Below are positions 1 to 6,621 of a stretch of 10,440 nt of DNA, piece by piece. Origin of the DNA: Armatimonadota bacterium (GTDB lineage: Bacteria; Armatimonadota; Fimbriimonadia; Fimbriimonadales; Fimbriimonadaceae); assembly GCA_023423495.1 (NCBI GenBank), contig JAFAFM010000137.1, forward strand, positions 1-10,440, written 5' to 3'. A model generated the notes under the pieces. That model saw only the letters and a list, made by a program, of their open reading frames with translations, ran no database searches and was not told the origin of the DNA. A program made the position numbers and the translations under genes. The number at the start of each line of letters is the position of its first letter. Position 1 is the first letter of the stretch.

Positions 1-588
1 CGGACCAGCCGCGACGATCGCAAAAGGCGGCGTGCCGCCAAGGTCGGACCTCGAGTCGGCAAGCAGCTAGCCGACTTCGATCTCTGTCATCCCCGCCTTG
101 ATCTGAGGTTTCGCGATCTCGTATGCCTTGTCAGCGATGGAGGCCGCTTGCTGGAGCAGTTCGATTTCATTGCCGTCCTTGATGCGCCGAAGTTCAGACA
201 GGGATGCGTCACCAGGCTTAAAAAGTGCCGCAGGCAAAGCATCTTGAAGAGCGAGGAGGATGTCGGCGCGCATTTCATTGTCCACCGCAACAATTCCCGT
301 CCTGAGATCCCAGTCGACCGCTAACTCTTTAATCAGATCAATTGGGTCTTCTCCATCGGCCCACAGGCGTATATCCGCGATGCCGACCCGTTTGGCCTGA
401 TTGGCGGTAAGGGCAGGACAGATCAGCCTCATCTGCCCTGACTGGTTGAGTGCCATTACCAGGAGCCTTTCGTGCCCATCTTCATGAAGGCCGGCCAAAT
501 AACCCATCGAAGTAGGAGCGCAAGCAAAGTAAGCATCGATCCCATGGTTCTGAAGCGTTCGGCCGAGGCGGGCAATCCTGTCGTTCAT
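1..588 (-). pseudogene. M24 family Xaa-Pro peptidase, N-terminal part, interrupted by an in-frame TAG and cut by the window edge
   Basis: The ATG at 586-588 opens a 173-residue reading frame with the layout of proline-specific M24 peptidases (Xaa-Pro dipeptidase/aminopeptidase P). An N-terminal creatinase-like domain (about residues 1-130) leads into the characteristic linker LRRIKDGNEIELLQQA, a helix starting with IADKAYEIA, and the motif GMTEIEVG. A TAG stop at 67-69 follows at once. The same frame stays open from 66 to base 1 and encodes LLADSR..GGTPPFAIVAAGP, which matches the family's usual sequence here (a segment ending in F-x-x-IVASGPN). The interruption is therefore a point nonsense change, not the natural end. 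The metal-binding pita-bread domain would lie beyond the window. No Shine-Dalgarno sequence precedes the ATG; a CATAAT hexamer lies 7 bases upstream. The family call is fairly sure. Whether the gene is dead, misread or read through is unknown. Confidence 0.75.
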
Positions 589-595
589 GCCAGGA

Positions 596-601
596 ATTAT
601 G
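596..601 (-). promoter_or_regulatory. -10-like hexamer CATAAT before the M24 peptidase start
   Basis: Read on the minus strand, CATAAT (5 of 6 matches to TATAAT) ends 7 bases before the ATG at 588-586. A transcript from it would begin at or next to the start codon. I see no convincing -35 box, so this is a suggestion only. Confidence 0.3.
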
Positions 602-649
602 GCCCGGCCGGTGCGGATTGGTCTCCTTCGGTTGTGAGCCTGTCAAAGG

Positions 650-655
650 TATACT
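650..655 (+). promoter_or_regulatory. -10 box TATACT for the tRNA-Gln gene
   Basis: TATACT lies 11 bases before the first base of the mature tRNA, so transcription would start about 4-5 bases upstream of it, a normal distance for a tRNA leader. The -35 region is weak (TTCGGT at 627-632, 17-base spacer). Confidence 0.5.
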
Positions 656-666
656 GTGCCCCGCGT

Positions 667-740
667 TGGCGGATCGTCTAATGGCAGGACAACGGTTTTT
701 GGTGCCGTACGTCTAGGTTCGAATCCTAGTCCGCCAGCCA
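667..740 (+). tRNA. tRNA-Gln (anticodon UUG)
   Basis: A full cloverleaf can be drawn. The acceptor stem TGGCGGA (667-673) pairs with TCCGCCA (730-736), the discriminator is G737, and CCA is encoded (738-740). The D-stem is GTC (676-678) with GAC (688-690). The anticodon stem is ACGGT (692-696) with GCCGT (704-708). The 7-base loop TTTTGGT places the anticodon TTG at 699-701. The T-arm is CTAGG-TTCGAAT-CCTAG (713-729). The weak U1-A72 first pair and G73 are known glutamine identity features, which agrees with the anticodon. It decodes CAA and, by wobble, CAG. Confidence 0.95.
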
Positions 741-784
741 CCTCTTTTTGAACCTAAAATCCCTGTCGAGAGGGACTAGGATTC
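721..784. repeat. Inverted repeat between the tRNA T-arm and the region just downstream
   Basis: GAATCCTAGTCC (721-732, inside the tRNA) is exactly complementary to GGACTAGGATTC (773-784), 12 of 12 bases with a 40-base gap. A second inverted pair, TTGAACCT (748-755) and AGGTTCAA (793-800), echoes the T-loop sequence AGGTTC at 715-720. A small hairpin TCCCT/AGGGA (760-764/771-775) lies between. The stretch therefore looks like a degenerate rearranged copy of the tRNA 3' end, such as integration into tRNA genes can leave. I found no integrase and no clean direct repeat to serve as att sites. Confidence 0.6.
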
Positions 785-863
785 AAATCTTCAGGTTCAA
801 CCACTTGGAAATACGAATCGCAAGATTCTAGATTTTGCTTGGCTGATCCCCACAAAATTGCTA

Positions 864-869
864 TATGAT
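864..869 (+). promoter_or_regulatory. -10-like hexamer TATGAT before the chimeric gene
   Basis: TATGAT (5 of 6 matches to TATAAT) ends 6 bases before the ATG at 876. A possible -35, TTGGCT at 839-844, sits 19 bases upstream. Transcription would begin at the start codon, giving a leaderless message. Confidence 0.4.
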
Positions 870-875
870 TTGGTC

Positions 876-2819
876 ATGTATGCAAAGCTTCGACGAAAGC
901 AGATGCGATCAGGGATGATTCCCTCTGAAGCTGTCGTTGAGCTGAGCAAGAGTCGCGCAGAGCTTGAATTGGATGTAGCCTGCCTCAAGGAGCAGAACAA
1001 CTTAGCCGCGATTCAGCGAGGCATGCCGGCAATCGGTGCGAAGATGGTAAATGCGCATGGCATTGAGTGGATCGTGGACGGCCACACCACTGCTCCCAGC
1101 ATGACGACACTGGGCAATGAGGATGAGCTTTATCCGGCTGTCATTCCACAAAATCTTTCTACCCGTCTCTACGGCTTCGCCCGGGAGATCGATTTCTGCA
1201 CGCCTAAAGCGCTCGTACCCCTAGATACGATGCCGAGGAAGTTTCCTCATCGTGGTCACCCTGGCGGTCACTGGGTGGACGCTTGGAGCGAAGCGTATCG
1301 CATCCTCTTCTTCCTTGACATAGCTAACCTTCACGAGACGGTGTACGCCCACGAGCTTGCGCACGTGTGGCTCGACCTGGTGATGGACGTTGAGGATTAC
1401 CGAGTCTGGAAGGATCGGAGCGACACGCCAAGATACTCACAGGTCCAGATGCTCCAGTCGTTTGTGCTGGATCAAGCGGTGGACGATGTCCTTCGGAAGA
1501 AGGGCTTTGACTTGTCCATCGTGGAGCAGGACAAGGAGCGCGCTAACCGCCAACTCGCACAAGCAGTGCAGAGTGGCTACATCCCTCCCACGAAGCGCGA
1601 AGCCGTCTCTCTTGCCTCGTTCCTTGCCGCAAGCGTGATCGAACTTGAGCAGGGCACTTCAATCACGCGCTATGGCGACCACATCCTTGCGGTTCGCTCC
1701 GCGATCCCGGAGATCGTGAACTTAGCCCAGAACTTTGCCTGCGCAGTTCAGAACAGCCCGCCCGTTGACCGCGAGAGCACTATGACGGCCGTCGATCACG
1801 TGCTTGAGCTTGCCTTCAATGAAACGGACGCTGGACTTGACTTCCACAAAAACCTGATCGAGGTTCCTCCGCGTATCAGCTATGACCACGACAAGCACCC
1901 AGATTGGATGCCTCGCATGCCAGTGAAAGCGAAGTGTGAGTTAGGGGTCGCAATGGCGAGGACGGGAGCCACGGCAGAGGCCCGATGGGAGTTGTCCCAT
2001 AACCCTGCCGGTGGACTCCGAGTGCGCTTCCAAGAACCAAACGGAAGGCACACGGACTACACCGACCTGAAATCTATCGACCGAATTCCCGAATCACGAG
2101 AAGAACAAATACAGAGGATCACGGAAATGAGCGCAAGCAACCGACAACGAATCGATACCATTGTGAAAGACGCCCGGGAGCGGAGTCAGCAAACTCGCCA
2201 ATCGTTCGCGCCACAGATTCCGGGCGGCCGCACATACTCACCTGGACTTGCGTGTTGGATTACTCAGGCTCGTCTTGAGGAACAATTTGCTGGAGAACAC
2301 CCATATAGCTACGCCAAGAACAATCCCACTACTTATACAGATCCTTCTGGAGAGAATCCCGATCGCGTCGGACCTTGCGCCGTATACGTTTGCCGCCAGT
2401 ACGGTTGGGGACCTCCACCGACACCCCCAACCCATAAGTATCTTTGTGTGACTGGTCCCAATGGAGGTTGTGCAGGTGGCCTGTATCCCGGAGGCGATAA
2501 AGGCGGACCTTATGAATGGGGTGTGCCGGGACGCGTGGGCGACCAGGAAAAGGACTGCAAGAACAAGGCAGCAAACCCGAAGACCGGTCAATACCGAGTG
2601 GATTGTGAAGATGTTACCAACCGCACGCCACCAAGCTTGAAGTGCGACGTGGCCGCCGCATTTTGCGAATGCGTTCGTATCTTATCGCGCAAACCACCGC
2701 GCTACGAAGGTCTCAATGTCTGCTATGCTTTTCCACACAACCTTGCCGACTGTGTTCGAAGCCGAACGAGTGGCCCTGTACAAGCCGAGGTGTTGAATAT
2801 TCAGAGCACGAGATTGTAG
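876..2819 (+). CDS. Chimeric protein: HExxH metallopeptidase-like region fused to an RHS core end and a Cys-rich tail
   Basis: This 647-residue protein has no close relative that I recognise. Residues 1-45 are charged and probably helical. The motif AHELAHVWLDL gives an HExxH zinc site at His159, Glu160 and His163, as in gluzincin or ImmA/IrrE-like peptidases; I cannot place the third ligand. Residues 400-450 are charged and probably helical (SREEQIQRITEM, KDARERSQQ). At Tyr454-Gly492 the style changes to the end of an RHS-repeat core: YSPGL..WIT, then HPYSYAKNNP, then TYTDPSG. In RHS proteins the polymorphic C-terminal toxin follows this point. Here a 155-residue tail with 11 cysteines follows, with a Pro/Gly-rich start and motifs such as FCECVRIL. 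There is no signal peptide or membrane segment. I chose the ATG at 876; a TTG at 858 and an ATG at 903 are alternatives, and none has a Shine-Dalgarno. The frame is real because it stays open for almost 2 kb. A toxin role is inference. Confidence 0.75.
   Translation: MYAKLRRKQMRSGMIPSEAVVELSKSRAELELDVACLKEQNNLAAIQRGMPAIGAKMVNAHGIEWIVDGHTTAPSMTTLGNEDELYPAVIPQNLSTRLYGFAREIDFCTPKALVPLDTMPRKFPHRGHPGGHWVDAWSEAYRILFFLDIANLHETVYAHELAHVWLDLVMDVEDYRVWKDRSDTPRYSQVQMLQSFVLDQAVDDVLRKKGFDLSIVEQDKERANRQLAQAVQSGYIPPTKREAVSLASFLAASVIELEQGTSITRYGDHILAVRSAIPEIVNLAQNFACAVQNSPPVDRESTMTAVDHVLELAFNETDAGLDFHKNLIEVPPRISYDHDKHPDWMPRMPVKAKCELGVAMARTGATAEARWELSHNPAGGLRVRFQEPNGRHTDYTDLKSIDRIPESREEQIQRITEMSASNRQRIDTIVKDARERSQQTRQSFAPQIPGGRTYSPGLACWITQARLEEQFAGEHPYSYAKNNPTTYTDPSGENPDRVGPCAVYVCRQYGWGPPPTPPTHKYLCVTGPNGGCAGGLYPGGDKGGPYEWGVPGRVGDQEKDCKNKAANPKTGQYRVDCEDVTNRTPPSLKCDVAAAFCECVRILSRKPPRYEGLNVCYAFPHNLADCVRSRTSGPVQAEVLNIQSTRL
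2235..2351 (+). other. RHS-repeat-associated core C-terminal segment inside the chimeric gene
   Basis: The 39 residues encoded here follow the pattern that ends RHS/YD-repeat cores: Y-x-P-x-L-x-x-W/F-I/L, then a spacer, NPYxYxxNNP and TDPSG. They form only the last turn of the core; no YD repeats come before. The residues after WIT (QARLEE) depart from the usual D-P, and SPGLACW replaces the usual L-G-R-W/F, so the copy looks decayed or re-adapted. The next residue is Glu, where most RHS proteins have Leu, Phe or Trp in the PxxxxDPxG(L/F/W) cleavage-site motif. Confidence 0.75.
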
Positions 2820-2920
2820 TGGATACCTTTAATCGAAAGGTGATTTGGTGGGTTGTTGCCGTCGTTGTGGCAGCATTTATTCTTCTTAGAGTCCTTCTCT
2901 TTAAGGATGCCATTCGATGA
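2819..2920 (+). CDS. 33-residue single-span membrane peptide, overlapping the stop of the chimeric gene
   Basis: A GTG at 2819-2821 shares its first base with the TAG (2817-2819) of the preceding gene and opens a frame of 33 codons ending in TGA. The product has a short polar head (VDTFNRK), one strongly hydrophobic stretch (VIWWVVAVVVAAFILLRVLLF) and a charged end (KDAIR), as expected of a one-pass membrane peptide. The stop/start overlap suggests translational coupling. By position it could be an immunity or accessory peptide for the cysteine-rich tail upstream, but nothing in its sequence shows that. No terminator follows directly; the nearest hairpin, at 3072-3098, faces mainly the other strand. 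The same frame is open upstream inside the larger gene, so a chance frame is possible. Confidence 0.35.
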   Translation: MDTFNRKVIWWVVAVVVAAFILLRVLLFKDAIR

Positions 2921-3066
2921 CGCTGCCGTAAACGGATTATAAGCTCGTGGGCCGCCAACGGTTTGAAAAGTGTCCAAGACGGCCAGCCAATTCTTTGAAT
3001 AATTGCGGCCTCTCATGGTTTGCATCTTTTCTCCCGACGACATCCAACGCCCCCTTCGCGGTTAGC

Positions 3067-3098
3067 AAAAAAGCCCCGCCGAAGATTCGGCGAGGGCT
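3067..3098 (-). terminator. Rho-independent terminator of the secreted-protein gene
   Basis: On the minus strand AGCCCTCGCCGA pairs with TCGGCGGGGCT around a 4-base loop, with one bulged base, and runs into six Ts (complement of AAAAAA at 3067-3072). It starts 18 bases after the stop codon at 3116-3118. On the plus strand the hairpin is followed by TTTCTT only, so it may also weakly stop transcripts coming from 2920. Confidence 0.9.
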
Positions 3099-3115
3099 TT
3101 CTTGCTCGGGGCGAC

Positions 3116-4141
3116 TTAGCCGCCGATTGGGAAGATGAACATCCGGGACGGCTTGCCAGAGCTATCGACAATCCGAATAGACTTGATCTTCACGTTCTCA
3201 GGAATGACCGCAACGAATCGAACAGCAACTTCCTCATCCAATTCCACGCGGCTACCGAAGTGGTCTTCCGTGGATGTGGGTGCCCACTTGACGACCGGGT
3301 GCTTGCCCCCATCCTCGTCCACCAATTCAGCGTTGAAGCGCAGAAAGGCCGGGTTCGGGCTCATTCCCTTGATGTGGACCTTCACCGAAGCGTAGATGCG
3401 ACCCGCGCCGGTTGTATTCGGCCCAAAGCGGTTGCCGTGCCTGGCGACATCTTGCGCGTTGACCTTAATATCGATCTGGGGCAACGGATAGTAGGTATCG
3501 TTTTGCGCCTTGATTGTTTCCAGGGTGGTCATTCCGGTCTCGTCCTTGGAATCGGCAAAGATCGGATCGAGCGGTTTAATGTACGGCCGAGTATCGATCC
3601 GGAGGACTGGTCCACCCGATCGGTGCTCGAGCATTAACTTGGGAACCGTTCCCGCAGCCGGCACAACTATGACGGTGCGAAGCTCGACTTTCTGAGCAGG
3701 CTTGAGTTCGGTATTGAAAATCTCATTTGTCTTTGCCCGGGTGAAGTAGTACTTGTGATCTCGGTTAACCGACTCCTGATCGACGCCCGTGAACTTGATC
3801 GAGCCGCCGCTGAACTGGATGGCCTTTGGATTCGGGTTATGAACTGTGAAGTCCACGACCATCAGCTTCTCATCCTTCGCCGGCGCCAGCACATCTTTGC
3901 CGACGATCTCCCGTACGACACTGAATCGAACATCGGTAACGGTGATGTTGATCGGATCCACTTTGCCTAGCGTGTAGGTGGTGTTAAGTTTGCCATTGTC
4001 TCCGGCCAATTGAACCGTGCCCTTGGTGGCCTTGTTCTCGGGCTTCGGCTTAACCTGAGTGTTGGCAGGCTTCTTCGTCTGGGCAAAGCCTACTGTCGAA
4101 AGGGCCGCGAGGGCGGCGATGGTTAGTGCGGTGTACTTCAT
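3116..4141 (-). CDS. Secreted protein with DUF4352-like (Ig-like) beta domain, function unknown
   Basis: The 341-residue product starts with a clear Sec signal peptide: Lys2, a hydrophobic core up to about residue 18, and an A-x-A-like cleavage site near GFA-QT. A basic, Lys/Pro-rich linker (residues 22-40) suggests an exported protein with a tethered globular part. The segment with ITVTDVRFSVV and KLMVVDFTVHNPN resembles the paired strands of DUF4352/telokin-like domains, which often occur in extracytoplasmic proteins. A second beta-rich half (ASVKVHIKGMSPNP to the end) has no assignment. Cysteines are absent, which fits export. The gene lies 140 bases downstream of galT on the same strand and ends at a strong terminator. 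A GGAG sits only 2 bases before the ATG, too close for an ideal ribosome binding site. Export is well supported; the function is not known. Confidence 0.85.
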   Translation of the reverse strand: MKYTALTIAALAALSTVGFAQTKKPANTQVKPKPENKATKGTVQLAGDNGKLNTTYTLGKVDPINITVTDVRFSVVREIVGKDVLAPAKDEKLMVVDFTVHNPNPKAIQFSGGSIKFTGVDQESVNRDHKYYFTRAKTNEIFNTELKPAQKVELRTVIVVPAAGTVPKLMLEHRSGGPVLRIDTRPYIKPLDPIFADSKDETGMTTLETIKAQNDTYYPLPQIDIKVNAQDVARHGNRFGPNTTGAGRIYASVKVHIKGMSPNPAFLRFNAELVDEDGGKHPVVKWAPTSTEDHFGSRVELDEEVAVRFVAVIPENVKIKSIRIVDSSGKPSRMFIFPIGG

Positions 4142-4281
4142 AGCTCCAAGGGGCTTATGCGAGATGAAGCTTGCCGATCATTTCGGGTCCCAGGTGAAGT
4201 TGGGACTGGGTGCCGGCAGAAACCCGTTGCGCTGTCATGTTTGCAATTTTCTCTGGGCATTACTACCCGGCTGGAAAGCAG
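4142..4281. other. 140-base spacer between galT and the secreted-protein gene
   Basis: No gene fits here. On the minus strand there is a 6-base hairpin at the galT stop (GGCTGG 4269-4274 with CCAGCC 4285-4290) and another (GTCCCA 4187-4192 with TGGGAC 4201-4206), neither followed by a T-run. CATAAG (4154-4159, minus) could be a -10 for the secreted-protein gene with a short leader. Confidence 0.4.
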
Positions 4282-5292
4282 CTACCAGCCGACCGATCTC
4301 AGCCGATCGGCAGCCTGCTCGGGAGTTAGGTCTCGCTGCGGCTCGGCTAGCATCTCATATCCAACCATGAATTTCTTGATCGTCGCCGAGCGGAGCAGGG
4401 GTGGATAGAAGTGTGCATGCAAAACCCAATGAGGATGATCTTCGCCGTCGGTTGGCGCGCCGTGCCAGCCCATAGTGTAAGGGAAGCTGGTATCAAACAG
4501 CCCGTCGTAGCGTTGAAGACCCCTTTTGAGGATCTGGGCAAGGTCGGCTCTTTCCTCCACGGAAAGATCCGGCATTCTCTGCACCGGCCGCTTCGGCAGC
4601 AACAAGTACTCAAAGGGCCACACTGCCCAAAACGGGACAACCAGCGCCCAATGAGCGGATTCCTCGACGATTCGGCGACCATCCGCCAATTCTTCTCGGA
4701 GGGCTTTTACAAGCAGAGGCTCGCCCCTCATTTTGTAATGATGGAGTTGTTGCGCATCCTCACGAAATGCCAAGGTCGGCAATTCGCTGCTCGCCCAAAC
4801 TTGTCCGTGCGGGTGAGGGTTAGAGCAACCCATCACCTCGCCCTTATTTTCGAAAACCTGAACCCATTCGTATGTGCGACCCAATTCCTCGATTTGCGTG
4901 GCCCAGGTTTCGACCACCTGGCCAATCTCATCGACCGCCATATCCGCCAAGGTCAGGTCGTGCCGCGGTGAGAAGCAGATGACCCGGCACTCGCCAGTTA
5001 CTGGTGAAGCTCGAAAGAAACTTTCCGTGTTGCGCTCGGTTGCGGTCGTATCCATGAGGGCAGAAAAGTCATTCTTGAATACAAATATGCCCTCGTAATC
5101 AGGATTTCGCTCGCCGTTGGCCCGCGTGCCGCCTGGGCAGAGGTAACAGTTGGGGTCGTGAGCAGCGCGTCCTTCCTTAGCGACCGCCTCCTGCTGACCT
5201 AGCCACGGCCGCTTCGTTCGGTGAGGCGAAACAAGCACCCACTCGCCCGAGAGGCGATTGAATCGGCGATGCGGATGTTCTTCCAAGGTCAT
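4282..5292 (-). CDS. galT: Galactose-1-phosphate uridylyltransferase (Leloir pathway)
   Basis: GalT exchanges UMP between UDP-glucose and galactose-1-phosphate in the cytoplasm, through a covalent uridylyl-histidine. All family signatures are in place over 336 residues, near the usual ~350. The nucleophile is His162 in [12 protein letters not shown]. The zinc-site residues correspond to Cys49 and Cys52 (CYLC), His111 (FSPRHDL) and His160. The second metal site corresponds to Glu178, His277 (MGWHGAP), His292 and His294 ([14 protein letters not shown]). The C-terminal stretch [20 protein letters not shown] is very close to the enterobacterial enzyme. The ATG at 5292 lies 35 bases from the divergent ispE start, and no Shine-Dalgarno is visible. 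No galK, galE or galM is in the window. Identification is secure. Confidence 0.97.
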   Translation of the reverse strand: MTLEEHPHRRFNRLSGEWVLVSPHRTKRPWLGQQEAVAKEGRAAHDPNCYLCPGGTRANGERNPDYEGIFVFKNDFSALMDTTATERNTESFFRASPVTGECRVICFSPRHDLTLADMAVDEIGQVVETWATQIEELGRTYEWVQVFENKGEVMGCSNPHPHGQVWASSELPTLAFREDAQQLHHYKMRGEPLLVKALREELADGRRIVEESAHWALVVPFWAVWPFEYLLLPKRPVQRMPDLSVEERADLAQILKRGLQRYDGLFDTSFPYTMGWHGAPTDGEDHPHWVLHAHFYPPLLRSATIKKFMVGYEMLAEPQRDLTPEQAADRLRSVGW

Positions 5293-5315
5293 GGGATGTT
5301 TAAGTTTGACTTATC

Positions 5316-5321
5316 CATAAT
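5316..5321 (+). promoter_or_regulatory. -10-like hexamer CATAAT before ispE
   Basis: CATAAT (5 of 6 matches to TATAAT) ends 6 bases before the GTG start at 5328, the same arrangement as upstream of the M24 peptidase. TTGACT at 5306-5311 is too close to act as its -35. If used, the ispE mRNA would be leaderless. Confidence 0.3.
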
Positions 5322-5327
5322 CAACCC

Positions 5328-6149
5328 GTGGTCCTCGATGTCACCTGTCCGGCGAAACTCAATCTCTTTCTGGCGGTCGGACCGAAGGACGAAGTTGGGT
5401 ATCACCCGATTCGAACTGTGTTTCAAGCCATCGGGCTCCTTGACGAAGTCCGGATCGAAATAGGTAGGGAGCCGCAAGTGTCCTTTGAGGGAGGGGGTAT
5501 TCCCGAGAACAACACTGTCACTAAAGCATTGCGACTCTTGTCTGAATTTGCCGACTTGCCCGCGATGGCAATCCGAATTAAGAAAATCATTCCGCTGCAG
5601 GCGGGGCTCGGTGGTGGCTCCGCAAATGCCGCCGCCGTGATCAGGGCTGTCCGTCACTTGGTTCCAGAACGCATAACCGAGACCGATGCATTTTCAGTGG
5701 CACAGGCTGTCGGCGCCGATGTTCCTTACTTCTTGGTTGGTGGTCGGGCTTACGCCGAGGGATATGGAGAGAAGCTGCAAGCACTTCCTGATCCTGATCC
5801 GACGTGGGCGGTGGTTGTGAAGCCCCCCTACGGCTACTCCACCGCTGAAATGTACGCTGCATTGGACCTCCAGGGGTATCCGTTTAAGGAGTTTAGGGGT
5901 GAATTCGGCTATAACGACTTTGAGCGCAACGCGTGCGAAACCACGGATGTTGCGGAGCGGCTTGGAGTATTCGGAGCGAGACCGTTTGGTATGACCGGCT
6001 CGGGTTCCGCCGTGTACGGCCTGTTTCCCTCCGAAGAAGCGGCCAAAACCGCCTGCGAGCGTGCAAAATCGGAGCAACTTGGAGACGCTTGGTCAGTGCC
6101 CTTACTGACTCGGAAAGAAAGTCTGCAGATTCGCACTACAGAGTTCTGA
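5328..6149 (+). CDS. ispE: 4-diphosphocytidyl-2-C-methyl-D-erythritol kinase
   Basis: IspE phosphorylates CDP-methylerythritol with ATP, the fourth step of the MEP isoprenoid pathway. The 273 residues show the three GHMP-kinase motifs in order: PAKLNLFLAVGP at 8-19 with the catalytic Lys10; the glycine-rich ATP loop PLQAGLGGGSANAAA at 89-103; and GMTGSGSAVYGLF at 221-233. GADVPYFLVGG (129-139) carries the catalytic Asp131. GYH (24-26) and NDFE (196-199) are also family marks. I chose the GTG at 5328 because the protein then begins 7 residues before PAKLN, as in relatives, and because the space to divergent galT is only 35 bases. The following 72-residue gene starts about 50 bases after the stop and may be co-transcribed. 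Confidence 0.96.
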   Translation: MVLDVTCPAKLNLFLAVGPKDEVGYHPIRTVFQAIGLLDEVRIEIGREPQVSFEGGGIPENNTVTKALRLLSEFADLPAMAIRIKKIIPLQAGLGGGSANAAAVIRAVRHLVPERITETDAFSVAQAVGADVPYFLVGGRAYAEGYGEKLQALPDPDPTWAVVVKPPYGYSTAEMYAALDLQGYPFKEFRGEFGYNDFERNACETTDVAERLGVFGARPFGMTGSGSAVYGLFPSEEAAKTACERAKSEQLGDAWSVPLLTRKESLQIRTTEF

Positions 6150-6196
6150 AGCTCCTGCCGACAATCCTAATCGTGCAATCAGCTTTCGCCCATTTG

Positions 6197-6415
6197 ATGG
6201 ATCCCAAGGTGACCCAGCAATATCTGCTAGGTCAGGCTGGCGTTGTCGATGCTGCTGTATGGCTTGAGCAGGGAGAAATGCGGGCCGAAGTAACTCTCTT
6301 GGATACCGCGGAATTGACACCCCAATCCCTCCGATTGCAGTGCGCTTGCGAACTCGGGTTGCAGTTCACGCCCCGGTCTGTCGTGTGCCTTTCTATGCGG
6401 CCACGAGCCGCTTAG
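6197..6415 (+). CDS. 72-residue protein resembling the C-terminal lobe of AMP-binding enzymes
   Basis: The ATG at 6197 begins a frame of 72 codons; a GTG at 6173 in the same frame would add 8 residues. The product runs MDPKVTQQYLLGQAGVVDAA, then AVWLEQGEMRAEVTLL, then ELTPQSLRLQCACELG and FTPRSVVCL. This order matches the C-terminal domain of acyl/aminoacyl-adenylating enzymes: h-P-x-V-x-D-A-A-V, a strand with A-x-V, L-T-x-x-x-L-R, and P-x-x-V. The large ATP-binding domain is missing, so it is a free-standing small domain or a chance likeness. No catalytic lysine can be pointed out. It lies 47 bases after ispE and its stop overlaps, tail to tail, the stop of the zinc-ribbon gene on the other strand. 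Function unknown; the family likeness is moderate. Confidence 0.6.
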   Translation: MDPKVTQQYLLGQAGVVDAAVWLEQGEMRAEVTLLDTAELTPQSLRLQCACELGLQFTPRSVVCLSMRPRAA

Positions 6416-6621
6416 TCTTCGGGCTCTTCTTCTTCTTCCGCCAAATCAGCTGGGGGCGCATCCTGGCTTGGATTCTTAGGAGTTTCTGATTCCAGAGAAA
6501 GGAAGGCGATGTTCTTCGCTTGGCGATTGGGACAGTTGTTGCAGACAAAGACGACGTTGGCTCCCGCAAGCCAGGTTGGAAGCTTATCCAGCGGACGCCC
6601 GCAAGTGGTGCATTGAATCAT
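6412..6621 (-). CDS. Small zinc-ribbon protein with acidic tail
   Basis: The 69-residue product has two CxxC knuckles, CTTC (Cys4, Cys7) and CNNC (Cys27, Cys30), spaced as in a rubredoxin-type zinc ribbon, followed by a Ser/Pro-rich linker and a very acidic end (AEEEEEPED). The ATG overlaps the TGA of the upstream membrane-protein gene in the four bases ATGA (6621-6618), which implies translational coupling. Its own stop overlaps the stop of the convergent 72-residue gene. Cytoplasmic by appearance. Such ribbons often bind nucleic acid or protein partners, but nothing here says which. Confidence 0.8.
   Translation of the reverse strand: MIQCTTCGRPLDKLPTWLAGANVVFVCNNCPNRQAKNIAFLSLESETPKNPSQDAPPADLAEEEEEPED

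Noticed and set aside
2238..2591. 117-residue minus-strand reading frame
   Set aside because: Opposite the RHS-like segment and tail; the plus-strand product has the recognisable NNP and DPSG motifs.
2921..3066. Possible further small gene after the membrane peptide
   Set aside because: Short frames exist on both strands (for example 2947-3138 plus and 2801-3043 minus), but none has motifs, a good start, or fits with the terminator.
3020..3637. 205-residue plus-strand reading frame
   Set aside because: It lies antisense to the secreted-protein gene, crosses its terminator, and its sequence shows no domain pattern.
4411..4971. 186-residue plus-strand reading frame
   Set aside because: Shadow of galT, which has every catalytic and metal-binding residue on the other strand.
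5933..6196. N-terminal extension of the small frame that ends at 6415
   Set aside because: It overlaps the C-terminal part of ispE in another frame and looks like random sequence; only the part from 6197 (or 6173) resembles a protein domain.
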